From Thalassospira mesophila (GTDB lineage: Bacteria > Pseudomonadota > Alphaproteobacteria > Rhodospirillales > Thalassospiraceae), in NCBI RefSeq assembly GCF_002115755.1, contig NZ_JFKA01000010.1:81970-145969 (forward strand): 64,000 bases of DNA, written 5' to 3'. Positions 1 through 9,285 of this stretch are shown here, piece by piece. The stretch's first letter is position 1; every line of letters begins with the position of its first letter. The position numbers and the translations under genes are program-made. The notes under the pieces were generated by a model that was given only the letters and a program-made list of their open reading frames with translations, was not told the DNA's origin and searched no databases.

Positions 1-683
1 TGTGCATCGCCATCTCCACTCATCGTGGCATCGGCAACCGCCACATTGGCGCCATAGCGCTGGCCAATTTTGTTAACCGCTGTTTGATCACCGCTTTGCG
101 CCTGTTCGACCGAAACAGTGCCAATATCATCAAGATCGCCCACGGGCAAAGACACCGGCACCAGCCCGCTATCGCCCGAAACCTTGCCCCAGGCATCGCG
201 CCACGGGTTGGGATCATCCCACAGGTTGGTATAGCCTTGCGCGGAATAAACCGGCAAAATCAAAACCTTGCGCGCAGATGTTTCGGCAAAGGGAACATTG
301 CGGTTGCGTAAAAACGCCCGCACCTGGTCGGCCTTGAAGCGCACGGTCATATCGGCGATATAACGCACCGACGAAGTTTTTTCGTTCGACACGCCAAAAT
401 CACGCACCATATTGATAATCGTGCGTTGATCGGGGATCGACACGCCCCCCCCACCATCCGAAACGGTTAACCGGTTGATCAACCGTGAAAATGCGGCGTG
501 CTGGCCACTGGCAAGCGCCACGTCGCGGGCCTTGGTGGCGCTATCGGCTTTTTCATCAACGTGAACGCCGCTAACGGTATATAAATCCTGCGCAAGGGCA
601 GGCACTGCTGCCCCTGAAACCAGCACAAAAATTCCGGTCATAATCCCGGCCAGCAGATGAATTGGTTTTAATCGATCCAGCAC
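1..683 (-). CDS. DUF2066 domain-containing protein, 3' part missing
   Basis: The gene starts at a GTG at 683, preceded by a GAGG ribosome-binding site about 5 nt away, and runs off the left edge without a stop, leaving about 227 codons. The N-terminus has a hydrophobic stretch (residues 7-27) ending near ALAQ, which looks like a Sec signal peptide, so the protein is probably periplasmic or envelope-associated. The following part (YTVSGVHVDEKADSATKA) matches my memory of the DUF2066 family, whose function is unknown. In Rhodospirillales this gene often lies next to purM and a DnaA-like hda gene; here purM is divergent, 294 bp away. The family assignment is from recalled sequence pattern. Confidence 0.75.
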   Translation of the reverse strand, partial: MLDRLKPIHLLAGIMTGIFVLVSGAAVPALAQDLYTVSGVHVDEKADSATKARDVALASGQHAAFSRLINRLTVSDGGGGVSIPDQRTIINMVRDFGVSNEKTSSVRYIADMTVRFKADQVRAFLRNRNVPFAETSARKVLILPVYSAQGYTNLWDDPNPWRDAWGKVSGDSGLVPVSLPVGDLDDIGTVSVEQAQSGDQTAVNKIGQRYGANVAVADATMSGDGDA

Positions 684-860
684 GTTTGCCTCTTTGCCCG
701 TTTTGTCATGGTTCAGGCCCCTGAAATTGGTTTGCCTGTGCCTTATTGCCAGCGCAGCTTCACAGAGACCTTGTTGCATAGGTAACGCATGACGGAAAGA
801 AAAGTCTCCCATGCACAGCAGATGATTGCATTCATCACGGGTTTGAGTATTTTCGGGCCA

Positions 861-941
861 GCGGAATTTATCAAGTCCGCGTTTATCATCGCTACCATGT
901 TATCAATGCCGGGTGACGATGATAAACGCGGGCTTATCCGC
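861..941. repeat. Long inverted repeat in the purM leader
   Basis: Perfect 15-bp arms lie at 877-891 (CCGCGTTTATCATCG) and 917-931, separated by 25 nt. The stem can be extended outward imperfectly so that GCGGA at 861-865 pairs with TCCGC at 937-941. The structure sits 36 nt before the purM ATG and is not followed by a T-run, so it is not a simple terminator. It could be an operator or a leader structure for the purine genes. Confidence 0.7.
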
Positions 942-977
942 TTTCCCTTTTAAATCCAGTGAGTGCGAGGATCGCCC

Positions 978-2051
978 ATGACCGCCCGCAACGGCCTCAC
1001 CTATAAGGACTCCGGCGTTGATATTGATGCTGGCAACGCCCTTGTCGATGCAATTAAACCCTTGGCCAAGGCCACCAGCCGTTCCGGTGTTTCCGGCGGA
1101 CTGGGTGGATTCGGCGCACTGTTTGACTTAAAAGCTGCCGGTTACAACGACCCGGTGCTGGTTTCATGCACCGACGGTGTTGGTACCAAGCTGAAAGTCG
1201 CTTTTCTGGCTGACAAACACGACACCGTTGGTATCGACCTTGTCGCCATGAGCGTGAACGACCTGGTTGTTCAGGGTGCCGAGCCGCTGTTGTTTCTTGA
1301 TTATTTTGCCACCGGCAAACTTGCTGTCGATAAAGCAACCGATGTGGTTGCCGGTATCGCCGAAGGCTGCAAGCAAGCCGGTTGCGCCTTGATCGGGGGC
1401 GAAACCGCCGAAATGCCCGGCATGTATGCCGATGGCGAATATGATCTGGCGGGCTTTGCTGTCGGTGCCGCCGAACGCGGCAACCTGCTTGATGGCAGCA
1501 CGGTTGCCGAAGGCGACGTTATTCTGGGTCTGGCATCGAGCGGTGTTCATTCCAACGGTTATTCGCTGGTGCGCAAGGTTGTTGAAAAAGCAGGCCTGAA
1601 TTACGACGACGACGCCCCGTTCGCACCGGGCCAAAAAGTTGGCGAAGCATTGCTTGAACCGACTAAAATTTATGTCAAAAGCTGCCTTGCCGCGCACAAG
1701 GCCGGTTATGTAAAGGCCTTTGCCCACATCACCGGTGGCGGCCTAACCGAAAACGTGCCGCGCGTATTGCCCGAAACAGCAACCGCCGTTTTTGATGCCG
1801 ATTGCTGGGACTTCCTGCCGATTTTCAAATGGCTGGCAGCAGAAGGCGGTATTCCATCGGTTGAGATGGCGCGCACCTTTAATTGCGGCATTGGCATGTG
1901 CGTGGTTGTTGCCGCCGATAAAGCCGATGCGACCGAGGCCCTGCTGCGCGAACATGGCGAAACCGTAAGCCAGATCGGCTTCATCGGCCCGCGTGCTGGC
2001 GATGGCCCGCAAGTGATCATTAAAAACATGGGCCGGGCATGGGAAAAGTAA
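978..2051 (+). CDS. purM: Phosphoribosylformylglycinamidine cyclo-ligase (AIR synthetase)
   Basis: PurM converts FGAM and ATP to aminoimidazole ribonucleotide, step 5 of de novo purine synthesis, as a cytosolic dimer. The 357-residue product has the usual family length and shows [13 protein letters not shown] near the N-terminus, the phosphate-binding GVGTKLK segment, [11 protein letters not shown] around residue 145 and [14 protein letters not shown] in the C-terminal half. The ATG at 978 is preferred over an upstream in-frame GTG (963) because GCGAGG lies 7 nt before it and the family does not need the extra residues. It overlaps purN by 13 nt, so the two are translated from one message. 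A large inverted repeat precedes it. Confidence 0.97.
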   Translation: MTARNGLTYKDSGVDIDAGNALVDAIKPLAKATSRSGVSGGLGGFGALFDLKAAGYNDPVLVSCTDGVGTKLKVAFLADKHDTVGIDLVAMSVNDLVVQGAEPLLFLDYFATGKLAVDKATDVVAGIAEGCKQAGCALIGGETAEMPGMYADGEYDLAGFAVGAAERGNLLDGSTVAEGDVILGLASSGVHSNGYSLVRKVVEKAGLNYDDDAPFAPGQKVGEALLEPTKIYVKSCLAAHKAGYVKAFAHITGGGLTENVPRVLPETATAVFDADCWDFLPIFKWLAAEGGIPSVEMARTFNCGIGMCVVVAADKADATEALLREHGETVSQIGFIGPRAGDGPQVIIKNMGRAWEK

Positions 2052-2713
2052 ACCGGCTGAAACTTGCTGTTCTGCTATCGGGCAGCGGCAGCAACCTGCA
2101 GGCCATTATCGATGCCTGCACTGCCGCTGACTACCCCGCCGAAATCGTGCTGGTATTTTCCAACCAACCCGATGCCAAAGGGCTGGATCGTGCGCGTGCC
2201 GCCGGGATCGAGGCCAAAAGCCTTGGCCATAAAGGTTATCCTGGCGGACGCGAAGCCTATGACCATGCGGTCAGCGAGCTGATTGCCCAAAGTGGTGCCG
2301 ATCTGGTGGTACTGGCAGGTTATTTGCGACTGGTCAGCGAAAGTTTCGCCAAACGCTGGGAAGGACGGCTGATTAACATTCACCCGTCCCTGCTGCCGTC
2401 GTTCAAAGGCTTGCATGCGCACGAACAAACCATTGCCGCCGGGGTTAAATATTCCGGCTGCTCGGTTCATTTTGTTGTGCCCGAAATGGATGCAGGACCG
2501 ATTATTGCCCAGGCCGTGGTGCCGGTATTGGCCGATGATGATGCCGCCAGCCTTGGCCAGCGCATTTTGCGCCAGGAACACCGGATTTACCCGCAAGTCA
2601 TCCGCGCGATTGCCGAAGATCGCGTTGTTGTCGGCGATGATGGCCGCGTTACCGTGCATGATTCGCACAGCCCGGACTTTGCCCACATCAACCCGGTCCT
2701 TGCCCGGGGATGA
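2039..2713 (+). CDS. purN: Phosphoribosylglycinamide formyltransferase
   Basis: PurN transfers a formyl group from 10-formyl-tetrahydrofolate to GAR, step 3 of purine synthesis. The 224-residue product carries the nucleotide-binding [10 protein letters not shown] (residues 14-23), the catalytic [12 protein letters not shown] block (Asn113, His115) and PEMDAGPII with the catalytic Asp151. Its ATG lies inside the last codons of purM, so expression is probably translationally coupled. The purM-purN order is common in proteobacteria. The C-terminus has a short extra tail after the catalytic domain. A hairpin with a T-rich tail follows closely. Confidence 0.97.
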   Translation: MGKVNRLKLAVLLSGSGSNLQAIIDACTAADYPAEIVLVFSNQPDAKGLDRARAAGIEAKSLGHKGYPGGREAYDHAVSELIAQSGADLVVLAGYLRLVSESFAKRWEGRLINIHPSLLPSFKGLHAHEQTIAAGVKYSGCSVHFVVPEMDAGPIIAQAVVPVLADDDAASLGQRILRQEHRIYPQVIRAIAEDRVVVGDDGRVTVHDSHSPDFAHINPVLARG

Positions 2714-2720
2714 AAGCACC

Positions 2721-2757
2721 GCTGGCGTCGATGGTGGCGCCAGCTTTGATTTTCGCT
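2721..2757 (+). terminator. Probable intrinsic terminator after purN
   Basis: GCTGGCG (2721-2727) and CGCCAGC (2738-2744) form a 7-bp stem with a 10-nt loop, followed by an interrupted T-rich tail (TTTGATTTT). It lies 7 nt after the purN stop. The interrupted tail makes it a modest terminator. Confidence 0.5.
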
Positions 2758-2987
2758 TGCTGCCAGAAACGGGTTCAACCACCGCGTTTTACGCAAAGGG
2801 TTGAATTGCGCAGCGAAAACCCGTCTTGCGCGCGATGGCACGCCCGTTTATAACAGGAATGACTCCGGAACAATTTGCCACCGAACCCGGCCTTGCTTGC
2901 GACGGTTTCGGTACGGCCCTGTGCCCGATTGTGGCAGTTTGGTGCCACATTGTTCTGGCGATGACCTTTTGTGAAATGGAGGCCCCT

Positions 2988-3116
2988 GTGCAGGGAAACG
3001 ATTACGACCAGGCCCACACCCATAAAGATATTTATGCGGGCTATACCCGCTTTGTAAAATATTCCACCGGCAGCGTGATTGTGCTGGTGATTTTAATGGC
3101 GCTTTTTTTGCTGTAA
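2988..3116 (+). CDS. Small membrane protein, aa3-type cytochrome oxidase subunit IV-like (copy 1)
   Basis: A 42-residue peptide with a charged N-terminal half containing HTHKDIYAGYTRFVKYSTG and one C-terminal transmembrane helix (VIVLVILMALFLL). This matches the pattern of the alphaproteobacterial aa3 oxidase subunit IV family (COX4_pro_2), which packs against the core oxidase in the inner membrane. The GTG at 2988 is chosen because GGAGG sits 5 nt upstream; an in-frame ATG at 2976 lacks such a site. A terminator follows, and a second related gene lies 311 bp downstream. No other oxidase genes are visible. The family call is from pattern and length only. Confidence 0.65.
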   Translation: MQGNDYDQAHTHKDIYAGYTRFVKYSTGSVIVLVILMALFLL

Positions 3117-3427
3117 TTTCAGCAAGCTGTCCGTTTTCAAATTTTGCCGCACGCTTCAGGCGCGTTGGCCAAAGATAAAACCGCCCGTAAATTACGCGCG
3201 GTTTTTTTGTGCCCGGCCCACTCGCCACACCCGGTATTAACAGTGTTAACCGCAGAGTTTCAGAGGCGGGAAAGTTCAAAATTAGCGCGAATTCCGGCAG
3301 TTTTATCGCCATTAAATAGTTACATTCGCGGCACAAATTCACCCTTCTGGTGTTGTTTCATAAAACCATCAAAAAACAGCCACATCAAAGCGGGCTGGGA
3401 ATTTCACCATTCTTTACGGAGGATGAC
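3117..3427. other. Intergenic stretch between the two small membrane genes
   Basis: These 311 bases hold the intrinsic terminator at 3177-3208. The rest is AT-rich sequence (for example TTAACAGTGTTAA near 3237) that probably carries the promoter of the second small gene, but no clear -35/-10 pair was identified. No further gene is supported. Confidence 0.5.
3177..3208 (+). terminator. Intrinsic terminator
   Basis: AAAACCGC (3177-3184) pairs with GCGGTTTT (3198-3205); an inner CGTAA/TTACG extends the stem, and seven T residues follow. It ends the message of the first small oxidase-like gene. Confidence 0.85.
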
Positions 3428-3562
3428 ATGCAAGGCAGTGAATACGACGCAAATCTGGTGCGCGAACATGAAAAAACCTGGCATAACTTTGTCTGGTTTT
3501 TATTCACCAACGTTCTGGCCGCAGCAGCAACCTTGTTGTTTCTGATGATTTTTTTCCTGTAA
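3428..3562 (+). CDS. Small membrane protein, aa3-type cytochrome oxidase subunit IV-like (copy 2)
   Basis: A 44-residue peptide with the same layout as the gene at 2988: a polar N-terminus (YDANLVREHEKTWHNFVWF) and a single C-terminal helix (VLAAAATLLFLMIFFL). GGAGG ends 5 nt before the ATG, which fixes the start. The REHEKTW segment resembles the HEKTY/HEATY segment of alphaproteobacterial COX4_pro_2 proteins more closely than copy 1 does. It probably sits in the inner membrane with its N-terminus in the cytoplasm. It has its own upstream region and follows a terminator, so it is likely transcribed separately from copy 1. Confidence 0.7.
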   Translation: MQGSEYDANLVREHEKTWHNFVWFLFTNVLAAAATLLFLMIFFL

Positions 3563-3870
3563 CCAGAAACATTACGGTACCAAACCTTCCCTTGCGGGTT
3601 CGGGTCACACGGGCGGCTGTGCCACCCTCCCCGAGCCCGCCATGCCCTTTTGGTAATGTTAAAATACGATAAGGCTGCGCGGCCCTAACCTTGGGCTGAA
3701 TACGCGGCAAGGTCCGACCTTATAACGGGTAAAACACTGATATCGCGGGAAAAAAGACCGCTGATGACCAAAATTGTGGGTCAAAGTGGGCTGTTTGCCA
3801 ACTTTGCTTATTGAACCGCTGGTCTGCCCCCCAATGTATAGGAACGCAATTGCATCCGGGGACAGCAACA
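3563..3870. other. Intergenic stretch before the chemoreceptor gene
   Basis: A long imperfect inverted pair (GGTACCAAA near 3576 and TTTTGGTAA near 3649) encloses a GC-rich stretch and may act as a weak terminator. The remainder up to 3870 presumably holds the chemoreceptor promoter. No convincing -35/-10 pair or gene was seen. Confidence 0.4.
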
Positions 3871-5577
3871 ATGCCATTTAACAAAAATATCAGCCAGCGC
3901 CTGTTATTCGCCTTCATCACCATGGCAGTAATTACTGCCATTACGGGGATAGCAGGAATAACCTTTACCCTTGGCATGGGCAAAGAAGCCGACAAGGTCG
4001 CGGTTGAACTTGCGCCGCTTGGCGACGCAGCCATGGAAATCAAACTTACCGCCACCCGCGCCCATCTGGTATTTGAAGAAATAATGTCGGGCGATGGGAC
4101 CGAAGACATCAACGAGGTGTGGGACCTTCTGGCGGAATGCGCCTGGTATGTTGATGCCATCATTTCAGGCGGCGAGAACGACGAAGGGGCCTTTGTTGCC
4201 AGCCAGAATGCCGGTGTGCAAAGCAAAATGGCGCATGTTAAAAAATCGGTGGCTGAATTCACCGCCAGCGCCCATCAGCGCTATGACGCCAAGCTGACAC
4301 AGGGCAACAACGCAAACCTCAAAGCGGGCAGCAGTGCCGACGAAAAATTCGACGCATCCTTTGACCAGTTCATCGCACTGGCCGACGACGCCGAAGAATT
4401 AATTCATGATGACATGGATACCGGCGTTGCCGAAATGCGCACGCATGTTGAAGCATCCGTCCTGACCATGATTGTCATCACCATTGCCGGCTTTGCCGTT
4501 GCTGCGCTGTTTTCAATTTACGCCCGCAACAATATCTCGCGCCGGATTGATCAACTCTCCGACGACATGAAAGCGCTGGCCGCAGGCAAGGCAGGCACCG
4601 ATGTTCGCTTCACCGATGATGTTGATGAAATTGGCGACATGGCCCGTTCCGTGCAGGTGTTTCAACGCAACATGGCACAAACAGAACAGCTTTCGGCCGA
4701 AAAAGCCCGAAATCAGGAACAGCTTGATCGGGCCAATGAAAAGCGCAATCAGGCGATTACCCAGTTCGATCACGAAATTGCCACCGTGGTTACCGGTGTT
4801 TCCGCCGCGGCCAGCAAAATAGACCAGACATCGACCGCGCTGACCAAAAACGGCAAGGCAAACCTTGTGATGGCCGAGGAAGTCAACCTTGCGTCATCAA
4901 GTGCCAATGGCAGTGTCGAAACCGTTGCCGCCGCCGCCGAAGAACTGACCCATTCCATTCGCGACATTACCCAGCAGGCCAATACATCGTCCGAAATTGC
5001 CCGTCAGGCCGTGTCGCAGGCCGATCACACCAACCACCTGGTGGCGGGGCTTGCCAATTCGGCCGCCCATATTGGCGAAGTGCTGGGGCTGATTTCCGAT
5101 ATCGCCAACCAGACCAATCTTCTGGCGCTTAACGCCACCATCGAGGCGGCCCGTGCCGGTGATGCCGGCAAGGGGTTTGCCGTTGTGGCCTCCGAAGTGA
5201 AAAATCTGGCCACCCAAACCGCGCGCGCAACCGAAGAAATCAGCAAACAGATTGGCGATATTCAAACCGCCACGCGCGAATCGGTTACTGCGATCGAGGA
5301 AATATCGCGGATCATTTCCAACATGGACGATATTTCCTCCTCTATCGCCACCGCCATGAGCCAGCAGGCCGATGCCACCCGCGACATTGCCCAAAACGTG
5401 CAAAACGCGTCTGACGGCACCTATCAGGCGGCACAAAAGGCTGGCACGATCCAGACTGCCGTCTCGGAAAGCCAGATGACAGCCAGCGAGCTTGCCGCTG
5501 CCGCACATCAGCTTACCGCCAGCGCGCAATCCTTGCGCTCGTCGGTCGACGGCTTTTTTGGCAAAGTGCGCGATTGA
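3871..5577 (+). CDS. Methyl-accepting chemotaxis protein
   Basis: A 568-residue transmembrane chemoreceptor. TM1 is at about residues 10-35, a periplasmic helical sensor region covers about 36-195, TM2 is at about 197-217, and a HAMP domain ([17 protein letters not shown] and [15 protein letters not shown]) follows. A long coiled coil then leads to the conserved signalling tip ([20 protein letters not shown] and [15 protein letters not shown]), which docks CheA and CheW. No CheR-binding pentapeptide is visible at the C-terminus. The ATG at 3871 is preferred to an upstream in-frame ATG at 3811 because TM1 then begins properly and GGGGAC precedes it. The ligand is unknown. No che genes are adjacent, so it is an orphan receptor. 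Confidence 0.93.
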   Translation: MPFNKNISQRLLFAFITMAVITAITGIAGITFTLGMGKEADKVAVELAPLGDAAMEIKLTATRAHLVFEEIMSGDGTEDINEVWDLLAECAWYVDAIISGGENDEGAFVASQNAGVQSKMAHVKKSVAEFTASAHQRYDAKLTQGNNANLKAGSSADEKFDASFDQFIALADDAEELIHDDMDTGVAEMRTHVEASVLTMIVITIAGFAVAALFSIYARNNISRRIDQLSDDMKALAAGKAGTDVRFTDDVDEIGDMARSVQVFQRNMAQTEQLSAEKARNQEQLDRANEKRNQAITQFDHEIATVVTGVSAAASKIDQTSTALTKNGKANLVMAEEVNLASSSANGSVETVAAAAEELTHSIRDITQQANTSSEIARQAVSQADHTNHLVAGLANSAAHIGEVLGLISDIANQTNLLALNATIEAARAGDAGKGFAVVASEVKNLATQTARATEEISKQIGDIQTATRESVTAIEEISRIISNMDDISSSIATAMSQQADATRDIAQNVQNASDGTYQAAQKAGTIQTAVSESQMTASELAAAAHQLTASAQSLRSSVDGFFGKVRD

Positions 5578-5634
5578 CCCTCGGGCAACAAGCCTGGTCA
5601 AAATTCCGGTTTATAAACCCGATATGCAAACAAC

Positions 5635-5671
5635 AAAAAACGCCCCGCACATATCGCGCGGGGCGTTTTTT
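5635..5671. terminator. Bidirectional terminator between the chemoreceptor and ndk
   Basis: CGCCCCGC (5641-5648) pairs with GCGGGGCG (5658-5665), with A6 before and T6 after. It can therefore stop transcription from both convergent genes. A second small hairpin (GCCCCCGC with GCGGGGCC, 5681-5700) lies just before the ndk stop. Confidence 0.9.
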
Positions 5672-5708
5672 ACATTTCCAGCCCCCGCAAAAGCGGGGCC
5701 TGCCCGAA

Positions 5709-6131
5709 TTAACCGACGATGTCGGTCTGGGCGAAGAAATATGCAATTTCGTTTGCTGCATTTTCAAGCGAGTCTGAACCATGGACCGAATTTGCTTCGA
5801 TCGATTCAGCGAACAGCTTGCGAATGGTGCCCTCATCGGCATTTGCCGGGTTGGTAGCGCCCATTACTTCGCGATATTTTGCAACGGCATTTTCGCCTTC
5901 CAGAACCTGGATGACGACGGGGCCGGAAACCATGAAGTCCACCAGTTCGCCAAAGAACGAACGTTCCTTGTGAACGGCATAAAAACCTTCAGCCTGTTCA
6001 CGGGTGAGACGAGCACGTTTCTGAGCAACAACGCGCAGACCAGCTTCTTCGATCACTGCATTGATCTTGCCGGTCAGATTGCGACGGGTTGCGTCAGGCT
6101 TGATGATGGACAAAGTACGTTCGACAGCCAT
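5709..6131 (-). CDS. ndk: Nucleoside diphosphate kinase
   Basis: Ndk moves the gamma-phosphate from ATP to nucleoside diphosphates by a phosphohistidine intermediate. The 140-residue product has the family's usual length. It begins [17 protein letters not shown] and carries the active-site histidine His117 in NSVHGSDS. The ATG at 6131 is preferred to a GTG at 6140 because family members start with MAVERT and AGGTGA lies upstream. It is a single-gene unit, divergent from the ABC-F gene and convergent with the chemoreceptor gene across a bidirectional terminator. Confidence 0.97.
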   Translation of the reverse strand: MAVERTLSIIKPDATRRNLTGKINAVIEEAGLRVVAQKRARLTREQAEGFYAVHKERSFFGELVDFMVSGPVVIQVLEGENAVAKYREVMGATNPANADEGTIRKLFAESIEANSVHGSDSLENAANEIAYFFAQTDIVG

Positions 6132-6439
6132 TGGTTTCACCTAGGTACTTGTAAAATTTCATTACCCCCAAGATGAGGTTGGCGCTATATAAACGGCCTT
6201 TTCGCCCAACGCAACACATAGTTAACCATTCGCATTTCAGCCCTGCGTTTCACGCATCGGGCCTTTATCACCCTTCTGGCGTGAACAATCCCTTTAAAAA
6301 CCGGCAGTTCCAACATGTTGGCACCCTATACAAAGGTGCAAAACCGCCGAGATGACAGTTTCAAGAATCCTTGCGTCTTCGCGCCCCCTGCCCTATTGAA
6401 GGGCAGAGAAATAACCGATTCCGTTACACAGGCGACAGT
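6132..6439. other. Divergent promoter region, ndk / ABC-F gene
   Basis: These 308 bases separate two divergent genes and must hold both promoters. An AT-rich tract (GCTATATAAAC, about 6183-6193) could contribute a -10 element. No small gene or strong hairpin was found. Confidence 0.4.
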
Positions 6440-8332
6440 ATGCTCAATATTTCCAACATCATCTACCGCATCGGCGGCCGGATGATCTTTGACCAAACCA
6501 GTCTTACCATTCCGGCCGGACACAAAATCGGCCTGATTGGCAGCAATGGCGCGGGGAAATCTACGCTGCTGAAACTGATCGCCGGCCAACTTATGCTTGA
6601 TGGCGGCGAGATCAGCCTCAACGCCCGTGTCCGCATGGGCATGGTGTCGCAGGAGGCCCCTGCCGGGTCGCGATCCTTGCTTGATACCGTGCTTGCCGCC
6701 GATACCGAGCGCGCCAATCTGCTGGCCGAGGCCGAAACCGCCACCGACGGCCACCGCATTGCCGAAATTCACACCCGTCTGGCCGATATTGATGCCCACA
6801 CCGCCGAAGCACGCGCGGCATCCATTCTTTCGGGCCTTGGTTTTGACGGCGAAGCCCAGTTGCGCGCCTGTGATGACTTCTCGGGCGGTTGGCGCATGCG
6901 TGTCGCCCTGGCGGCCACCCTGTTTTTGCAGCCCGACCTTCTGCTGCTTGACGAACCGACCAACCACCTCGATCTTGAAGCCACCATCTGGCTGGAACAA
7001 TATCTGATCAGCTATCCCGGCACGATCATTCTGGTCAGCCATGACCGTGATTTGTTAAACCGGGCAGTTAAACATATTGTTCATCTGCACAATGCCCAGC
7101 TAACCCTGTATGGCGGCAATTACGATAAATTTGCCAAAACCCGCCGCGAACAGATGGAACTGGCATCAAAGCATTACGAAAAACAGATTGCCCAGCAAAA
7201 ACACCTGCAATCTTTTATCGACCGCTTTCGCGCCAAGGCCAGCAAGGCCAAACAGGCGCAAAGCCGTGTCAAAATGCTGGAAAAAATGGGCCCGGCCATT
7301 GCCGTGGTCGAAGACCGCAGCATCACATTTGATTTCCCAAGCCCGCAGGAACTGCCGCCGCCCCTGATCACAATTGATAACGGCGATGTCGGCTATAACG
7401 GCAAACCCGTTTTGCGCGACCTTAACCTGCGCATCGATATGGATGACCGTATTGCCCTGCTGGGTGCCAATGGTAACGGGAAATCCACGCTGGCAAAGCT
7501 TCTGTCTGACAAACTTGAACTGATGAACGGCCAGAAGGTTTCGTCAAACAAGTTGCGGATTGGCTATTTTGCCCAGCACCAGACCGACGAACTGGTCATG
7601 GAAAACACCCCCTACCAGCATTTGGCCGCCTTGATGCCCAACGTGATCGAAAGCAAGGTTCGTGCCCAGTTGGGTCGCTTTGCCTTTGAAGGCGACAAGG
7701 GCAATACCAAGGTTAAAAACCTGTCGGGTGGCGAAAAAGCACGGTTGCTGTTTGCCTTGATGACGCTTGATGCCCCGCACATGCTGATCCTTGACGAACC
7801 GACCAACCACCTTGACATTGATGCCCGCGACGCCCTGAACCATGCGCTTAATAATTACGAAGGTGCCGTGATCATCATCAGCCATGATCCATATTTGATC
7901 GAGGCCTGTGCCGACCGCCTGTTGCTGGTCGCTGATGGCACAGTCAGCAATTTTGACGGCGACGTAAACGAATATCGCCAATATTTGCTGGATCGTGCGC
8001 GCGCCGATCGCCGGGCAGGCAAAAGCTCGGTTGCAGCAACGCCGGACCAAAAACGCGACCGCAAGGCTGAACGTCAGGCTGCGGCCGAAAAACGCAAGGT
8101 TGCCGCCCCGCTGCGCAAGGAAGTTGAAAAACTTGAAAAACAGATGGCGCAATGCACCACCAAAATTGCCGCGATTGAAGCCGAGCTGACCGATCAGTCG
8201 CTTTATACCGCAGGCAGTGCCGACCGCCTGAACAAGCTGCAGTTGGATATGGCCAAGGTTAAAGCCGATCTGGCCAAAACCGAAAGCCTGTGGCTGGAAA
8301 AGCAGGAAGAATACGAAATAATGGTCGCGTAA
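6440..8332 (+). CDS. ABC-F family ATPase, YheS type
   Basis: A 630-residue soluble protein with two ABC ATPase domains and no membrane segments. Domain 1 has Walker A GSNGAGKST (34-42), signature FSGGWRMRV (about 147-155) and DEPTNHLDLE (about 171). Domain 2 has GANGNGKST (about 342), LSGGEKARL (about 428) and a second DEPTNHLD. The linker between them (SFIDRFRAKASKAKQAQS) and the lysine-rich C-terminal coiled coil match E. coli YheS closely in memory. ABC-F proteins act on ribosomes and modulate translation; the exact YheS role is not settled. The ATG at 6440 begins the first beta strand of the domain; the upstream in-frame codons look like leader sequence. A terminator follows. Confidence 0.93.
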   Translation: MLNISNIIYRIGGRMIFDQTSLTIPAGHKIGLIGSNGAGKSTLLKLIAGQLMLDGGEISLNARVRMGMVSQEAPAGSRSLLDTVLAADTERANLLAEAETATDGHRIAEIHTRLADIDAHTAEARAASILSGLGFDGEAQLRACDDFSGGWRMRVALAATLFLQPDLLLLDEPTNHLDLEATIWLEQYLISYPGTIILVSHDRDLLNRAVKHIVHLHNAQLTLYGGNYDKFAKTRREQMELASKHYEKQIAQQKHLQSFIDRFRAKASKAKQAQSRVKMLEKMGPAIAVVEDRSITFDFPSPQELPPPLITIDNGDVGYNGKPVLRDLNLRIDMDDRIALLGANGNGKSTLAKLLSDKLELMNGQKVSSNKLRIGYFAQHQTDELVMENTPYQHLAALMPNVIESKVRAQLGRFAFEGDKGNTKVKNLSGGEKARLLFALMTLDAPHMLILDEPTNHLDIDARDALNHALNNYEGAVIIISHDPYLIEACADRLLLVADGTVSNFDGDVNEYRQYLLDRARADRRAGKSSVAATPDQKRDRKAERQAAAEKRKVAAPLRKEVEKLEKQMAQCTTKIAAIEAELTDQSLYTAGSADRLNKLQLDMAKVKADLAKTESLWLEKQEEYEIMVA

Positions 8333-8377
8333 CGCTTACCTGACCATCAGGGCATAACCATTGCCCGTCGCCCAAAC

Positions 8378-8414
8378 AAAACGGCCCCGGGAGCATTTCC
8401 CGGGGCCGTTTTTT
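8378..8414. terminator. Bidirectional terminator between the ABC-F gene and metQ
   Basis: ACGGCCCCGGGA (8381-8392) and TCCCGGGGCCGT (8398-8409) form a long stem, flanked by A-rich sequence on the left and T6 on the right. It serves the convergent ABC-F gene and metNIQ operon. Confidence 0.9.
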
Positions 8415-8439
8415 CGTTAAGTCCAGTCAGAATTACCGA

Positions 8440-9228
8440 TTAAAATACCGGAACCACTGCGCCATCATATTTTTTGTTGATGAAGTCGCGAATGGTGTCT
8501 GAATTATAGGATTCCACCAGAATTTTGACCCAGGGCTGATCCTTGTCATCGGTGCGGGTGACGATCACGTTGGCATAGGGGCTATCCTTGCTTTCAATCG
8601 CGATCGAATCCTTGGTCGGGTTCAGCTTGGCTTCGATGGCATAGTTGGTGTTGATCGCAGCGGCATCAACATCGGCCATCGAACGCGGCAGCTGGGCCGC
8701 ATCAAGTTCAATAAAATCAAACCCTTTGGGGTTCTCGGTGATATCAAGCGGGCTGACCACCAAACCGGCATCCGGATCAACCTTGATCAGGCCTTTGGCC
8801 TGCAACAGCAACAATGCACGGCCGCCATTGGTCGGGTCGTTCGGGATCGAAATTTTGGCGCCATCGGGCAGGTCATTCAGGCTTTTGTATTTGTCGGAAT
8901 AAATGCCCATCGGGGTGACAAAGTTATAACCGACAACCGACAAATGATACCCGCGGTCTTTGATCTGGTTATCAAGGTACGGCACGTGCTGGAAGCTGTT
9001 GGCATCAAGATCGCCATCATCAAGTGCCTGGTTGGGCAGCACATAATCGCTGAAGGTGACAATGTCGAGCTTCAGGCCCTTTTGCGCCGCAACCTTGGCA
9101 ACCTGTTCCATGATTTCTTCATGTTCGCCGGCAGTGACGCCAATTTTGATTTCATCCTTGGCAAAGGCCGGGATGGCAAGGCTGGCCGTCAGAATGACAG
9201 CCGCACTCAGGGTTTTGAAAAACCGCAT
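8440..9228 (-). CDS. metQ: Methionine ABC transporter substrate-binding protein (NlpA family)
   Basis: MetQ captures methionine in the periplasm for the MetNI importer. The 262-residue product has an N-terminal signal peptide (RFFKTLSAAVILTASLAIPA) cleaved probably after AFA, then the NlpA-type fold start KDEIKIGVTAGEHEEIMEQV. NlpA and MetQ proteins are usually lipoproteins, but no cysteine follows this signal peptide, so it looks freely soluble in the periplasm. The ATG at 9228 has AAAGGAG 7 nt upstream, which rules out the upstream ATG at 9252. It is the last gene of metN-metI-metQ, 57 nt after metI, and ends at a shared terminator. Regulation is through the SAM-II riboswitch ahead of metN. 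Confidence 0.93.
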   Translation of the reverse strand: MRFFKTLSAAVILTASLAIPAFAKDEIKIGVTAGEHEEIMEQVAKVAAQKGLKLDIVTFSDYVLPNQALDDGDLDANSFQHVPYLDNQIKDRGYHLSVVGYNFVTPMGIYSDKYKSLNDLPDGAKISIPNDPTNGGRALLLLQAKGLIKVDPDAGLVVSPLDITENPKGFDFIELDAAQLPRSMADVDAAAINTNYAIEAKLNPTKDSIAIESKDSPYANVIVTRTDDKDQPWVKILVESYNSDTIRDFINKKYDGAVVPVF

Positions 9229-9285
9229 GGGAAGGCTCCTTTTAAGCTGCATTTTAAATGTTAAATGCGGGAATGTGTAAAATAG

